Positions 25,729 to 34,233 of a stretch of 64,000 bases of DNA are shown here, one piece after another. The position numbers and the translations under genes are program-made. Every line of letters starts with the position of its first letter. The stretch's first letter is position 1. The stretch is from Methylomagnum ishizawai (lineage in GTDB: Bacteria > Pseudomonadota > Gammaproteobacteria > Methylococcales > Methylococcaceae): the NCBI RefSeq assembly GCF_019670005.1, contig NZ_AP019783.1, positions 3,002,150-3,066,149 of the forward strand, written 5' to 3'. Under the pieces are notes generated by a model. The model made no database searches, was not told where the DNA came from, and saw only the letters and a program-made list of their open reading frames with translations.

Positions 25729-25913
25729 GGTCGCAACCTCTCTTTGATGATGATTTTGGTCAATGCCAGAACGGTCCCAATACCGCGCACCGGCAACATC
25801 AAAGCTTACAACCGTATCCATTACCGCCAACCCTGAACCCATTCAAATTCATATTCTCTTCACTTTCTACCCGCATTGCGGGCAAGGTCCGGGCACCGCG
25901 TCCTCCAGGGCGC

Positions 25914-26000
25914 TCAAGGCAGCGTGGACTGGTTGACCAACACCGACACCGTGTTGCTATGGCCATTGGCCGTGACCACCTCCGGCTTGCCGTCGAAGTC
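25914..26000 (-). pseudogene. Remnant of an FG-GAP/VCBS-repeat protein end
   Basis: A minus-strand frame of 28 codons reads DFDGKPEVVTANGHSNTVSV and LVNQSTLP, then stop. This matches the D-F-(N/D)-G-K-P-(D/E)-(L/V) repeat with -(S/N)NTVSVL-N, the ending of FG-GAP/VCBS beta-propeller proteins. No start codon or upstream repeats are in frame, so only the tail of a degraded gene is left. It sits in the 675-base gap between the tyrosinase and beta-helix genes, which otherwise shows no supported gene. Confidence 0.6.
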
Positions 26001-26403
26001 CCAGGGAAGTCCAGGGCTTGCCCTGGCATGGGCCCACGGCTCCGGAAAACCATGCCGCCTTTCTCTTTCAGATTAAATAACATGGCGAGACAAAAACCAT
26101 CTCTTGACTCAACCGAAGGTAATTGTTTTTCCCTATCTTTGCCCCAAAAAAGCCTAAGCCATAGGCCATGATACAATTCAATATTGCCGAGCCGGTCATA
26201 TTAATTTCCAAGATAAATGCTCAGTTGAAAATATCCCTAACAAGCGTATAAGTCACCCTGGCCATTCAGCGTCAAACCATCACAAGCCGAGGAAGGAAAA
26301 TCGCGGACCGCACGATATCGCGGAGCGTTATTTTGCGTAAGAATCCACAGGAATACGGCCTTCAGCTTGTGTATCCCTGATGATATTACAAGAGGACAAG
26401 GAC

Positions 26404-27489
26404 ATGGAAACCAGACATGGAAGCGCCATTATCCAAGCGCTGGCAATCTACACGGCCAGCATGGCTTTCGCGCCATCCGCGCAGGCGGCCACCAATACCC
26501 CCTTGGACTGCCCCGGAGTCATCGCCACCCCAGGCGGCTATCGGCTTACCCAGAACACGGCTTGCAGTTTTTTGTGGATGCGCGACGCAAACAAGATCTT
26601 CGATCTCAACCGTTTTGCCTTCACAGGGGATATCACCATCCACATGTCCGATCAAACCACGATAAGCAATGGGACGCTCCGCACCAACCATACCGTATGG
26701 GGCTGCTCCAATGGCGGTAAACTGAGGAATGTTAGGGTTGTTAGCGCCGGCACCCCCTCCAGCTGGGGCACCATCGACAACGCTTCCCTCGTGGAGAACA
26801 GCGTTTTTGAAAACATCCCGGCAACCGCGCTAGGCTTCGGTACCTGGGGCGGGGCCTGCCGCGGATATAGTGGCGGAACGGTGCGGAACTCGGCATTTAC
26901 CGGCAATAACATTGCGGTTATAAGCTGGAGGCCCGACGTGCTGATCGAGAAAAATTTATTCAGGAGAAACAGTATAGGGGTCGGCCTCCATTCAGGGCTT
27001 GAGGAAGATGCCACGAATAACATGATTCGCCTTAATCAATTCCTAAATAACCGGGCGGGGATACATATGGAGAATTTCGATAATGGTTACCGCCCTCTAA
27101 CACTGCAGGGGAATCAGATCCTCAAGAACCAGTTCTATCACAATGCCACCTCCGGCATCGTTATTGAACTCAATTGCGGAACCCCCTCCGGCAACGCCCC
27201 CGCCCCCTGCCCCGGACAAGGCACTTTGATAGCAGGCAATCAATTGATCTCCAACGGGTTCGGATCGCCTCCGGAATTCCCCAACGACGATGGCGTTACG
27301 GCCAGGGCCAATATCCAGGGGATGAACCACCCGGATGGCCTCGTCGGAATCACCTTATCGGGCAATAGCGCCGACCGGAACGCCGATCTTGGACTCGATG
27401 TGCCGGGAGCCACCGATGGCGGAGGCAACCGCGCCCGCTTCAACGGCAATCCGGCCCAGTGCGACGGCGTGGTCTGTTCCAAGCGATAA
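26404..27489 (+). CDS. Secreted right-handed parallel beta-helix protein
   Basis: This encodes 361 residues from the ATG at 26404, which has GAGGACAAGG just upstream; an ATG at 26380 would add eight residues without a ribosome-binding site. A signal peptide (ALAIYTASMAFAPSAQA) precedes the mature start at about residue 36. From about 90 to 340 there are repeated short strands with N-x-F/I patterns (NSVFENIPATALGF, NSAFTGNNIAVISW, KNLFRRNSIGVGL, RLNQFLNNRAGIHM, GNQILKNQFYHNAT), the NosD/pectate-lyase-like beta-helix rungs. Six to seven rungs are visible. Cys pairs may form disulphides. Candidate roles are polysaccharide binding or cleavage; no catalytic triad can be assigned. Confidence 0.8.
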   Translation: METRHGSAIIQALAIYTASMAFAPSAQAATNTPLDCPGVIATPGGYRLTQNTACSFLWMRDANKIFDLNRFAFTGDITIHMSDQTTISNGTLRTNHTVWGCSNGGKLRNVRVVSAGTPSSWGTIDNASLVENSVFENIPATALGFGTWGGACRGYSGGTVRNSAFTGNNIAVISWRPDVLIEKNLFRRNSIGVGLHSGLEEDATNNMIRLNQFLNNRAGIHMENFDNGYRPLTLQGNQILKNQFYHNATSGIVIELNCGTPSGNAPAPCPGQGTLIAGNQLISNGFGSPPEFPNDDGVTARANIQGMNHPDGLVGITLSGNSADRNADLGLDVPGATDGGGNRARFNGNPAQCDGVVCSKR

Positions 27490-27512
27490 GCGCTCGGCCC
27501 AGGGCGCCTTGC

Positions 27513-27552
27513 GGAATCCGGGAAGCGCATCACCCCGCGCCGCCCGGATTCC
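27513..27552. terminator. Intergenic hairpin after the beta-helix gene
   Basis: Perfect 10-bp arms GGAATCCGGG (27513-27522) and CCCGGATTCC (27543-27552) have a 20-nt loop, 24 bases after the beta-helix stop. There is no T-run, so it may be a weak or Rho-assisted terminator. Confidence 0.4.
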
Positions 27553-27639
27553 GGGATGCCGCCTCCGGGCGATTCCTTCCCGGCCCGTCTGCCGGAACCG
27601 CGCCGTCCCCCGCTACAATAGCGCTTTTCCCCAGCGTCC

Positions 27640-28827
27640 ATGCCTCCCCAGCCACTACTCCGCGCCAGCCGCCGCATGGCGCAAGTCCAAGCCCCCATCA
27701 TCCCGGTCGTCGCCGATTGGCTCCGAAGCACCCCCGGCACCATCTCGCTGGGCCAGGGCGTGGCCTCATGGCCTCCGCCCCCAGCCGCGCTCGCCGCCGC
27801 CCGCGCTTTCGGCGACCGGCCCGAACAGCACAAATACGGCCCGGTCCAGGGCATCCCGGAACTCCGGGAGCGTATCGAGCGCAAGCTGGTCGCGGAAAAC
27901 GGCCTCGCCAACCTGGAGGGCCGGACCGTGGTGGTCACGGCGGGCGCGAACATGGGCTTCCTCAACGCGCTGTTCGCCATCGCCGATCCAGGGGACGAGG
28001 TCATCCTGCCCTTGCCGTACTATTTCAACCAGGAAATGGCGCTCAGGATGCTGGATTGCGTGCCGGTGCCGGTACCGACCGACGCCAACCATCAACTCGA
28101 CCTCGCCGCCCTCCGCGCCGCCATCACACCGAAAACCCGCGCCATCGTCACCATTTCGCCCAACAACCCCAGCGGCGCGGTCTACCCGGAAGCCGATCTG
28201 CGGGCGGTGAACGCGCTGTGCCGGGAACACGGCCTCTACCATATCTCGGACGAAACCTACGAATACTTCGTCCACGACGAGGCCCGGCATTTTCCCCCGG
28301 CCAGCAGCGCGGGCGCGGAATCCCACACCATCGCGCTGTATTCGCTGTCCAAAGCCTACGGCTTCGCCAGTTGGCGCATCGGCTACATGCTGATCCCGGA
28401 ACAGCTCCACGACGCCGTGCTGAAAGCCCAGGACACCAACCTCATCTGCGCCCCGCTGATTTCCCAGCACGCCGCCGTGGCCGCGCTGGACGTGGGCGCG
28501 GCCTATTGCCGGGCACAGCTCCGCAGCCTCCAACAGGTGCGCGACATCGTGTTGGACGAATTGCGGACCGTGGCCGATTGCTGCCACGTCCCGCCCGCGC
28601 AAGGCGCTTTCTATTGCCTGCTCAAGGCAAATACCGCGCTGGACGCCATGACCCTGGCCGAGCGCTTGATCCGGGAACACCAAGTCGCGGCGATTCCGGG
28701 CAACGCCTTCGGCTTGGAAACGGGCTGTTATCTCCGCATCGCCTACGGAGCCTTGGAACCGGACACGGCGGCTGAGGGAATCCGGCGGCTGACGGCGGGA
28801 TTGCGTAGAATCCTCACCTCCCCGTAG
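27640..28827 (+). CDS. PLP-dependent class I/II aminotransferase
   Basis: This is a 395-residue fold-type I aminotransferase. The PLP-binding lysine is in YSLSKAYGFASWRIGYM (S-L-S-K-x-Y-G), the conserved Asn is in SPNNPSGAVY, the Asp/Tyr pair in ISDETYEYF, and the Arg binding the substrate carboxylate in LRIAYG near the end. The length matches the aspartate/aromatic aminotransferase family. Substrate specificity cannot be read. It is preceded by a 150-nt gap and followed by the Uma2 gene after 54 nt in the same direction. Confidence 0.9.
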   Translation: MPPQPLLRASRRMAQVQAPIIPVVADWLRSTPGTISLGQGVASWPPPPAALAAARAFGDRPEQHKYGPVQGIPELRERIERKLVAENGLANLEGRTVVVTAGANMGFLNALFAIADPGDEVILPLPYYFNQEMALRMLDCVPVPVPTDANHQLDLAALRAAITPKTRAIVTISPNNPSGAVYPEADLRAVNALCREHGLYHISDETYEYFVHDEARHFPPASSAGAESHTIALYSLSKAYGFASWRIGYMLIPEQLHDAVLKAQDTNLICAPLISQHAAVAALDVGAAYCRAQLRSLQQVRDIVLDELRTVADCCHVPPAQGAFYCLLKANTALDAMTLAERLIREHQVAAIPGNAFGLETGCYLRIAYGALEPDTAAEGIRRLTAGLRRILTSP

Positions 28828-28881
28828 CGGGAGCTGTCGCGACACTAGAATCCCCGGTGCTGAACCCCAGGAGGCCCACCC

Positions 28882-29475
28882 ATGTCGTCCCCACCTCAAT
28901 TCCATTGCTACACCCACGAAGATTATTTCGCCTTGGAACAGCGCGAAGACTGGCGCTACGAATATTGCGCCGGGGAAATCTTCGCCATGGCGGGCGGAAC
29001 CGAAAGCCATGCCCTGGTCGGTGCCAATATCGTCATCGCCTTGGGCAACACCCTGCGCGGCAAGCCCTGCCGGGTCTACAACTCGGACGCGAAGCTTTAT
29101 ATCCGCCGCCACGACCATTTTTGCTATCCCGATGCCCAGGTGCTATGCGAAAAGGGCATCCGCCATAAACTCTATGTGGAAAACCCGGTCCTGGTGGTGG
29201 AAGTGCTGTCGCCCTCGACCGAATCCTACGACCGGGGCGGCAAGTTCGAGCATTACCGGAGCATCGAAACCCTCGGCTATTACCTGCTGATCGACCCGGA
29301 CCGCCCGCATGTGGAACTGTATGAACGGCTGTCGGCGGAAGCTTGGCGCTTGACCGAATACCGGGAAGGCCGCATCCCGCTCGCAGGGCTGGAAGCCACG
29401 CTGGACCTCGCCGATATCTACGCCCAGGTCGATTTCCCCACGCCAGAATCACCCAACCCTAAGGAATCCGCATGA
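28882..29475 (+). CDS. Uma2-family (DUF820) putative restriction endonuclease
   Basis: This is a 197-residue PD-(D/E)XK-like nuclease of the Uma2 type. The family pattern is complete: EDWRYEYCAGEIFAMAGGTE, then SHALVGANI, CYPDAQVLCE with the acidic core, VLVVEVLSPSTESYDRGGK (E-V-L-S-P-S-T with following D and K), and YYLLIDPDRPHVELYER. These proteins are abundant in cyanobacteria and large proteobacterial genomes, often in many copies, with unknown biological targets. The gene ends in an ATGA overlap with the following DUF2167 gene. Confidence 0.9.
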   Translation: MSSPPQFHCYTHEDYFALEQREDWRYEYCAGEIFAMAGGTESHALVGANIVIALGNTLRGKPCRVYNSDAKLYIRRHDHFCYPDAQVLCEKGIRHKLYVENPVLVVEVLSPSTESYDRGGKFEHYRSIETLGYYLLIDPDRPHVELYERLSAEAWRLTEYREGRIPLAGLEATLDLADIYAQVDFPTPESPNPKESA

Positions 29476-30377
29476 ATAGCTTCCGCCGCCCGGCCCCGTG
29501 GTTATTGCTCCTGGCCGCGTTGGCCGCGGCCCCGGCCCAAGCCGCCCCCGAACTCCCGGAAACCACCCGCTCCCAGCTGGAAACCGCGTTCCAGGCGGTG
29601 GACGCGGCCACCATCAAAGGACCGACCGATGTCGCCATCGCCGGACAGGCGGTTTTGCAACTGCCTTCGGGCTATCACTTCGTGCCCGCCGAACCCGCCC
29701 GCCAATTGTTGGCGGCCATGGGCAATCCCGGCGCGGACCATGTGCAGGGCATGATCTTCCCGGCCCGCGAACAGGAGGCCCCCTGGTTCATCGTGGTGAG
29801 CTTCAATCCGGCGGGCTATATCAAGGACGACGAGGCCAAGGATTGGAAGGCCGACGCCCTCTTGGAGGAAATCCGTAAGGGCACGGCCACCGCCAACGAG
29901 GAACGGCGGACGCGGGGCTTGCCGGAACTCACCGTGGCCGGCTGGGTGGAAGCCCCCCAGTACGACCCCGAAACCCACCGGCTGGTGTGGTCGCTATCGA
30001 GCCGGCTTTCCGGCAACGACCAACCCAGCGGCGTCAATTACAACACCTTGATGCTGGGACGCGAGGGCTATATCAGCCTCAACCTGGTGACCGACCTCGC
30101 CAGCATCGAGCGGCTCAAGCCCGTCGCCCGCAATATGCTGGCCTCGCTGGAGTTCGACGCGGGCAAGCGCTACGCCGATTTCCAGCCGGACACCGATAAG
30201 GTCGCGGAATACGGACTCGCCGCCCTGGTGGCCGGGGTGGCGGCCAAGAAGTTGGGGTTATTGGCCTTGGCGGGGGTGTTCTTCGCCAAGTTCGCCAAGG
30301 TCATCCTGGCCGGGGCGGTGGTGGCGATGGGCGGATTCGCCAAGGTGTTCGGGCGGAAGAAGAAACCGGAGGCCTAG
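29472..30377 (+). CDS. DUF2167-family membrane protein
   Basis: This encodes 301 residues. A signal peptide (WLLLLAALAAAPAQAAPELP) precedes a periplasmic domain with the DUF2167 hallmarks GYHFVPAEPARQLLAAMGNP and WFIVVSFNPAGYIKDDEAKD with WKADALLEEIRKGTATANEER, then VAGWVEAPQYDPETHRLVWS. Two C-terminal hydrophobic segments (GLLALAGVFFAKFAKVILAG, AMGGFAKVFG) and a basic end anchor it. The function of this family is not known. The gene is translationally coupled to the Uma2 gene by an ATGA overlap. Confidence 0.88.
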   Translation: MNSFRRPAPWLLLLAALAAAPAQAAPELPETTRSQLETAFQAVDAATIKGPTDVAIAGQAVLQLPSGYHFVPAEPARQLLAAMGNPGADHVQGMIFPAREQEAPWFIVVSFNPAGYIKDDEAKDWKADALLEEIRKGTATANEERRTRGLPELTVAGWVEAPQYDPETHRLVWSLSSRLSGNDQPSGVNYNTLMLGREGYISLNLVTDLASIERLKPVARNMLASLEFDAGKRYADFQPDTDKVAEYGLAALVAGVAAKKLGLLALAGVFFAKFAKVILAGAVVAMGGFAKVFGRKKKPEA

Positions 30378-30397
30378 GCCCGCCGGGCGCGGCCACG

Positions 30398-30730
30398 TCA
30401 GGCATGGGAAACCGTCTTGGAGAAATTGAGGACGACGACGCCCGCCACGATCAATAGCAAACCGATCATGGCGGGAATATCGAGCGCCTGCCCCAGGCAA
30501 GCCCATCCGATCAATACCACCAGCGCGGTTCCCACACCGGACCAAACGGCGTAAGCCACACCCACTGGAAGGGTTTTAAGCGTGAGCGACAGGAAGAAAA
30601 AGGCCAACACGTATCCAAAGGCCACGATCAACGAAGGCCACAAACGGGTGAAGCCCTCGGTGGCCTTGAGCGCCGAGGTGGCGACCACTTCGCTGACGAT
30701 GGCCACCGCCAGGAAAATCCATTGCTGCAT
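30398..30730 (-). CDS. Small multidrug resistance (SMR) efflux protein, EmrE-like
   Basis: This is a 110-residue, four-helix proton-coupled exporter of quaternary ammonium or cationic compounds that works as a dual-topology dimer. The ATG at 30730 gives the key Glu at residue 14 (FLAVAIVSEVVATSALKATE), the same position as in EmrE. The AYAVWSGVGTALVVLIGW helix is of the Qac/EmrE subtype rather than the guanidinium exporter subtype. An AGGAG motif lies 11 nt upstream; a GTG at 30742 is an alternative start. The gene is convergent with the DUF2167 gene. Confidence 0.9.
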   Translation of the reverse strand: MQQWIFLAVAIVSEVVATSALKATEGFTRLWPSLIVAFGYVLAFFFLSLTLKTLPVGVAYAVWSGVGTALVVLIGWACLGQALDIPAMIGLLLIVAGVVVLNFSKTVSHA

Positions 30731-30785
30731 GGGTACCACCACTCCTAATGTTTAAAAATCCGCTCGCTTGATTTCGGCCCAATTT

Positions 30786-33700
30786 TCAGGGAAGGAGCCG
30801 GGTTCCGTCCAATCCCAGGATTTCACCCGCCTCGTATTCGGCATAGGCGACGGCGTAACCCAATAGGCTGAGCCCATCGCGCTGCTCGGGCGTGGGATTA
30901 TTGCCATCGATCCCTTTCAACAACGCACCCATCGCCTCGCGGGAACGCGCTTCTTCCCCGGCAACCTTGAGCCAAAACCCACAAGCACCGAGGGTTGCGG
31001 AAGCCGGCCCCCCCGCTTTCGACGTGAGGGACAAACCTTCGGCCAATAGCCTGGCGCTTTCTTCCCGCAGGTCCAGCTTCTTCGCGGTATAGCCCAACTC
31101 GCACAAGGCATTAGCGCTTTCCTTGGCTCCAAGGCGGTGCGCTTCCTCGACCAGTTGCCGGAACGCCCCCGACCGTTCCGCCGCCATGAGTGGGACGAAA
31201 CCCGAGCGCAGCAAGCGGGCATACCGATGGATCGCCAGGCGCCTTGCCTGGCCGCCCATGCCGGTATCGAGCGATGCCGCCATCGTTTGGATTTCTTGCG
31301 CCAAACTGGGACGCAAGGCTTCCAGCGCCGCCTTGTCTTCCCATTGATTGGCGATTTCGGCGGCTGCGAGCCGGAACCCCAGCCGCAGCCGGGCGGGTTG
31401 TATCGTATCCAGGGCATCCAGTCCGCCGATGGCCCGTCCGGCCCTGAATCGGCTAACCGCCACCTCGCCCAGGATGCGGGCACGACCGTCGGCCAACATA
31501 GATCGGCGAGCGAAGTGATCCGGGTAGGTTTCTTTCAGGGCCGCGGCGACCGCACGGGCTTCCTCGTCAGCCCCAACCTGCGCCAACACTTCGGCGATGG
31601 CCGGGTATACATCGCGGCCATAATGGTTAGTCGTGGCAGCATCGCTCATGCCTATCGCGGCAATATTTTCCAACGCCTCCCGTACCAAAGCCCGTGCTTC
31701 CCCAGTCTGGCCCAACCGCAAATACACCCGTGCGACCTGGGTCAATCCCGACGCCCGTGATTCGGCACCCCCTATCCCACTAGGCTCCAGCGCCAACCGC
31801 CTGGCTTGGGCAAGTTCCGCACCCGCCTCGGCTTTCCGGCCCAACAGGCTCAATACTTCGGCACGTATCTGCGGAAAAAGGTTTTCATAAAGGCGATACT
31901 GGTTATAGATGTAATACTGCCGTGGATATTGCGTGGGCTCCCGTGGCCCTAACTCGTCCAACCTCGCCAAAGCCCCCGCCGTATCACCTTTTCGCATCCG
32001 TTCAAAAGCGACTTGGAGAGCAAAAGTCGGATCATCATAGGGTTCCGGCTTATCCAATCCATCCATGATTCCGGCTTCTAATCTGTTCGCCCGCACCAAG
32101 GCAAGCATTCGACCGGCATAATCGGAAATCACATCCGAGGCGCAACACGGAATCGCCGCCGCAATTTTTCTGGCCCGCTCGAAGGTTTTCCGGCCCTTCC
32201 GAGGATCGCCGCACAGGGTTTCCCCTCTCGCCAGATTCGCTAGATGGGTGGCCTTGTCGATTCCAGACGACGAAGAAAAGGCGCCTACCTGGGCAACCAG
32301 CTTGGTTCCCGCCTCTTTCCTGCCCGCTTGGCAAAGGGCGGCGGCGGTATCTATCCATAAGCCATATCTCCACTTATAGATATGTTGCGTGATCCGTGTG
32401 GCGCGTTCAGCCTCGCCCATTTCGGCGAAGACCAGGGAAAGCCGACTCGCCGAATCCGAGTCGAGGGGATGGCCGTCGATCTCTTGGAATAATTCGCGGG
32501 CCGCCATCACATCGCCCCGCTTGAACCGGCCTTTCATCAAGCCGATCAGGGCTTGCAAATACAAGCGGGCGTCGGCTTCGGCGATAGAGGGGAGTTTGGA
32601 AGGAGTTGGAAAACTGGGGTTCGATGGGTTATTCAAGGCGCTGGTGGTTTCCGCCGGAAAGAACTCATCTGCCAGTTTGAGCGCTGCATCAGGCTGGCCC
32701 TGCCGCGCCAGCGCCACGCCCAGCGCCGCCATGATATCGAGCGCCTTCGGTGCGCCTTCGGCAACGGCTTTGATGTAAACCTGGCGGGTCCGCTCCATGT
32801 CCGCCTGCTTTGCCCACACTGACCCCACGGCCATTAAACCCGCGATCCGGTCCCAGTCCCGTGCATGGCCAGTCCCCTCAGTGGTCGCATGGCTGTATGC
32901 GACACCTAAAGACCGCTCGGCTTCCTGGTCCAAACCCAGCGCGAACTCCGCTTCCGCTTTAAGCGCCGCACGTTCCGCGAACAAAGGATTAGGAAGCCGG
33001 AAACCCTCGGTTTTGGCCAGGGCACCCTCCATGGCCTGCCGTGCCCAACGCGGATGCCCCCCGGACAAGGCGCTACGGGCAAACCCTTGAATATCGGTCA
33101 GCCAGTGGGGGCCCTCGAATCGCAGGCCATCCGCAGCGTGTTCAAACAGGCAATCGGCATTTGGATGGGCGATGCAGGCGGCGAAGCGGCCTTCGGTGGA
33201 AGCGGCCCGCTCCGCTGCGCTGATGGCGGCGATGGGCTTGAGCTTGAAACGCGGGTCTTCCAACCCAAGGCGCATGGCCTCGTCGATCCAAGGACAGGCC
33301 AATATCTCGGGATGGAAAGGCTGGGGCGACCTCAGCCCCGGCAAGCCTTGTTGATGGCGCTGGTAAACCTCCGCGAAGGACAGGTAATCCAAGTCTTCGT
33401 TGACGATACGCACCTGCCGTCCATTAACGAATAGCAAACCTTGATCACCCGGCGTCGTCCATTGCACGAAGTTCGAAGCTGGATCGAGCGGAGTCCATGG
33501 CAAATGAAAAATCCCAGCTCCCCAGAAGGCTTTGTGGATTGCCCGGCCTTCCTCGATGGCATAGACCTCCCTGAACAATTGGGAACCATTAGGGGAACCA
33601 GGAAAAGAAAAACGAGTGTTGTCGAGATAGAAAATCCTATGGCCTCCACGCTTTTTCAATTCATAATCGCTGCCGCTATAGTCCACCACATACTTCAACT

Positions 33701-34184
33701 TCCCTTGCTTATCGAGATATTGATGGAACCCGACCGGGAATCCATTACAGAAATATTCCGTTGCCTGGGGAAGCCCATTAGGCCAAAACGAGCGCAGTAT
33801 CCCGTGCTTCCGATATAACCCGGATATCTTTCTATCGTTGAATGCGAGATATTCAGCGTGGATATGTCCATTTTCCCGGTAGTGTGAAACCACCTTGAGT
33901 GTGTCGCCGGTTTGCACGCCTTCATATTTGAATTTCCGGGATTGGCAAGTAATCCGGTTCGACGGACCATGGTAAGGCCAATAATTCGGATAATCGACAA
34001 ATTTCTGATGAACTGGCAAGGTTTCATACTGCTCGATAGGGTTTGGAATAGGGGTGTCTTCGCATTTTAGCGGTTGGGTGTCGGTAGTCGATGGCCCCGA
34101 TAGCTTCGTCGATAGCGCTATCGTGCAATATCCCATTGAGCAAACGGTGAAAATCAAAACCAAACAAGCTTTAGGAACCCGCAT
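30786..34184 (-). CDS. Large secreted protein with YwqK-like N-terminus and TPR-like array
   Basis: This encodes 1132 residues. A signal peptide or N-terminal anchor (ACLVLIFTVCSMGYC) precedes a region (about 80-220) with aromatic MORN/YwqK-like repeats such as YRENGHIHAEYLAFNDRKIS, YRKHGILRSFWPNGLPQATE and YLDKQGKLKYVVDYSG. From about 300 to 1100 the protein is almost wholly helical with tetratricopeptide-like motifs, for example EAERSLGVAYSHATTEGTG, MAALGVALARQGQPDAALKL, ARVYLRLGQTGEARALVREA and ECAL-type Cys residues. No catalytic domain is seen. Such combinations suggest a cell-envelope scaffold or secreted binding protein. It is a single-gene unit between the SMR gene and the symporter gene; codon use is somewhat less GC-biased than its neighbours. 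Confidence 0.7.
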   Translation of the reverse strand: MRVPKACLVLIFTVCSMGYCTIALSTKLSGPSTTDTQPLKCEDTPIPNPIEQYETLPVHQKFVDYPNYWPYHGPSNRITCQSRKFKYEGVQTGDTLKVVSHYRENGHIHAEYLAFNDRKISGLYRKHGILRSFWPNGLPQATEYFCNGFPVGFHQYLDKQGKLKYVVDYSGSDYELKKRGGHRIFYLDNTRFSFPGSPNGSQLFREVYAIEEGRAIHKAFWGAGIFHLPWTPLDPASNFVQWTTPGDQGLLFVNGRQVRIVNEDLDYLSFAEVYQRHQQGLPGLRSPQPFHPEILACPWIDEAMRLGLEDPRFKLKPIAAISAAERAASTEGRFAACIAHPNADCLFEHAADGLRFEGPHWLTDIQGFARSALSGGHPRWARQAMEGALAKTEGFRLPNPLFAERAALKAEAEFALGLDQEAERSLGVAYSHATTEGTGHARDWDRIAGLMAVGSVWAKQADMERTRQVYIKAVAEGAPKALDIMAALGVALARQGQPDAALKLADEFFPAETTSALNNPSNPSFPTPSKLPSIAEADARLYLQALIGLMKGRFKRGDVMAARELFQEIDGHPLDSDSASRLSLVFAEMGEAERATRITQHIYKWRYGLWIDTAAALCQAGRKEAGTKLVAQVGAFSSSSGIDKATHLANLARGETLCGDPRKGRKTFERARKIAAAIPCCASDVISDYAGRMLALVRANRLEAGIMDGLDKPEPYDDPTFALQVAFERMRKGDTAGALARLDELGPREPTQYPRQYYIYNQYRLYENLFPQIRAEVLSLLGRKAEAGAELAQARRLALEPSGIGGAESRASGLTQVARVYLRLGQTGEARALVREALENIAAIGMSDAATTNHYGRDVYPAIAEVLAQVGADEEARAVAAALKETYPDHFARRSMLADGRARILGEVAVSRFRAGRAIGGLDALDTIQPARLRLGFRLAAAEIANQWEDKAALEALRPSLAQEIQTMAASLDTGMGGQARRLAIHRYARLLRSGFVPLMAAERSGAFRQLVEEAHRLGAKESANALCELGYTAKKLDLREESARLLAEGLSLTSKAGGPASATLGACGFWLKVAGEEARSREAMGALLKGIDGNNPTPEQRDGLSLLGYAVAYAEYEAGEILGLDGTRLLP

Positions 34185-34233
34185 CTCCAGCCCCCGATTA
34201 CACCAAAAACCACCCTCACAAAAGCGGCATATT

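Noticed and set aside
25799..26176. Minus-strand frame of 125 codons between tyrosinase and beta-helix genes
   Set aside because: Its composition is Arg/Pro-rich without a family, and a short FG-GAP-like remnant reads in a different frame of the same strand.
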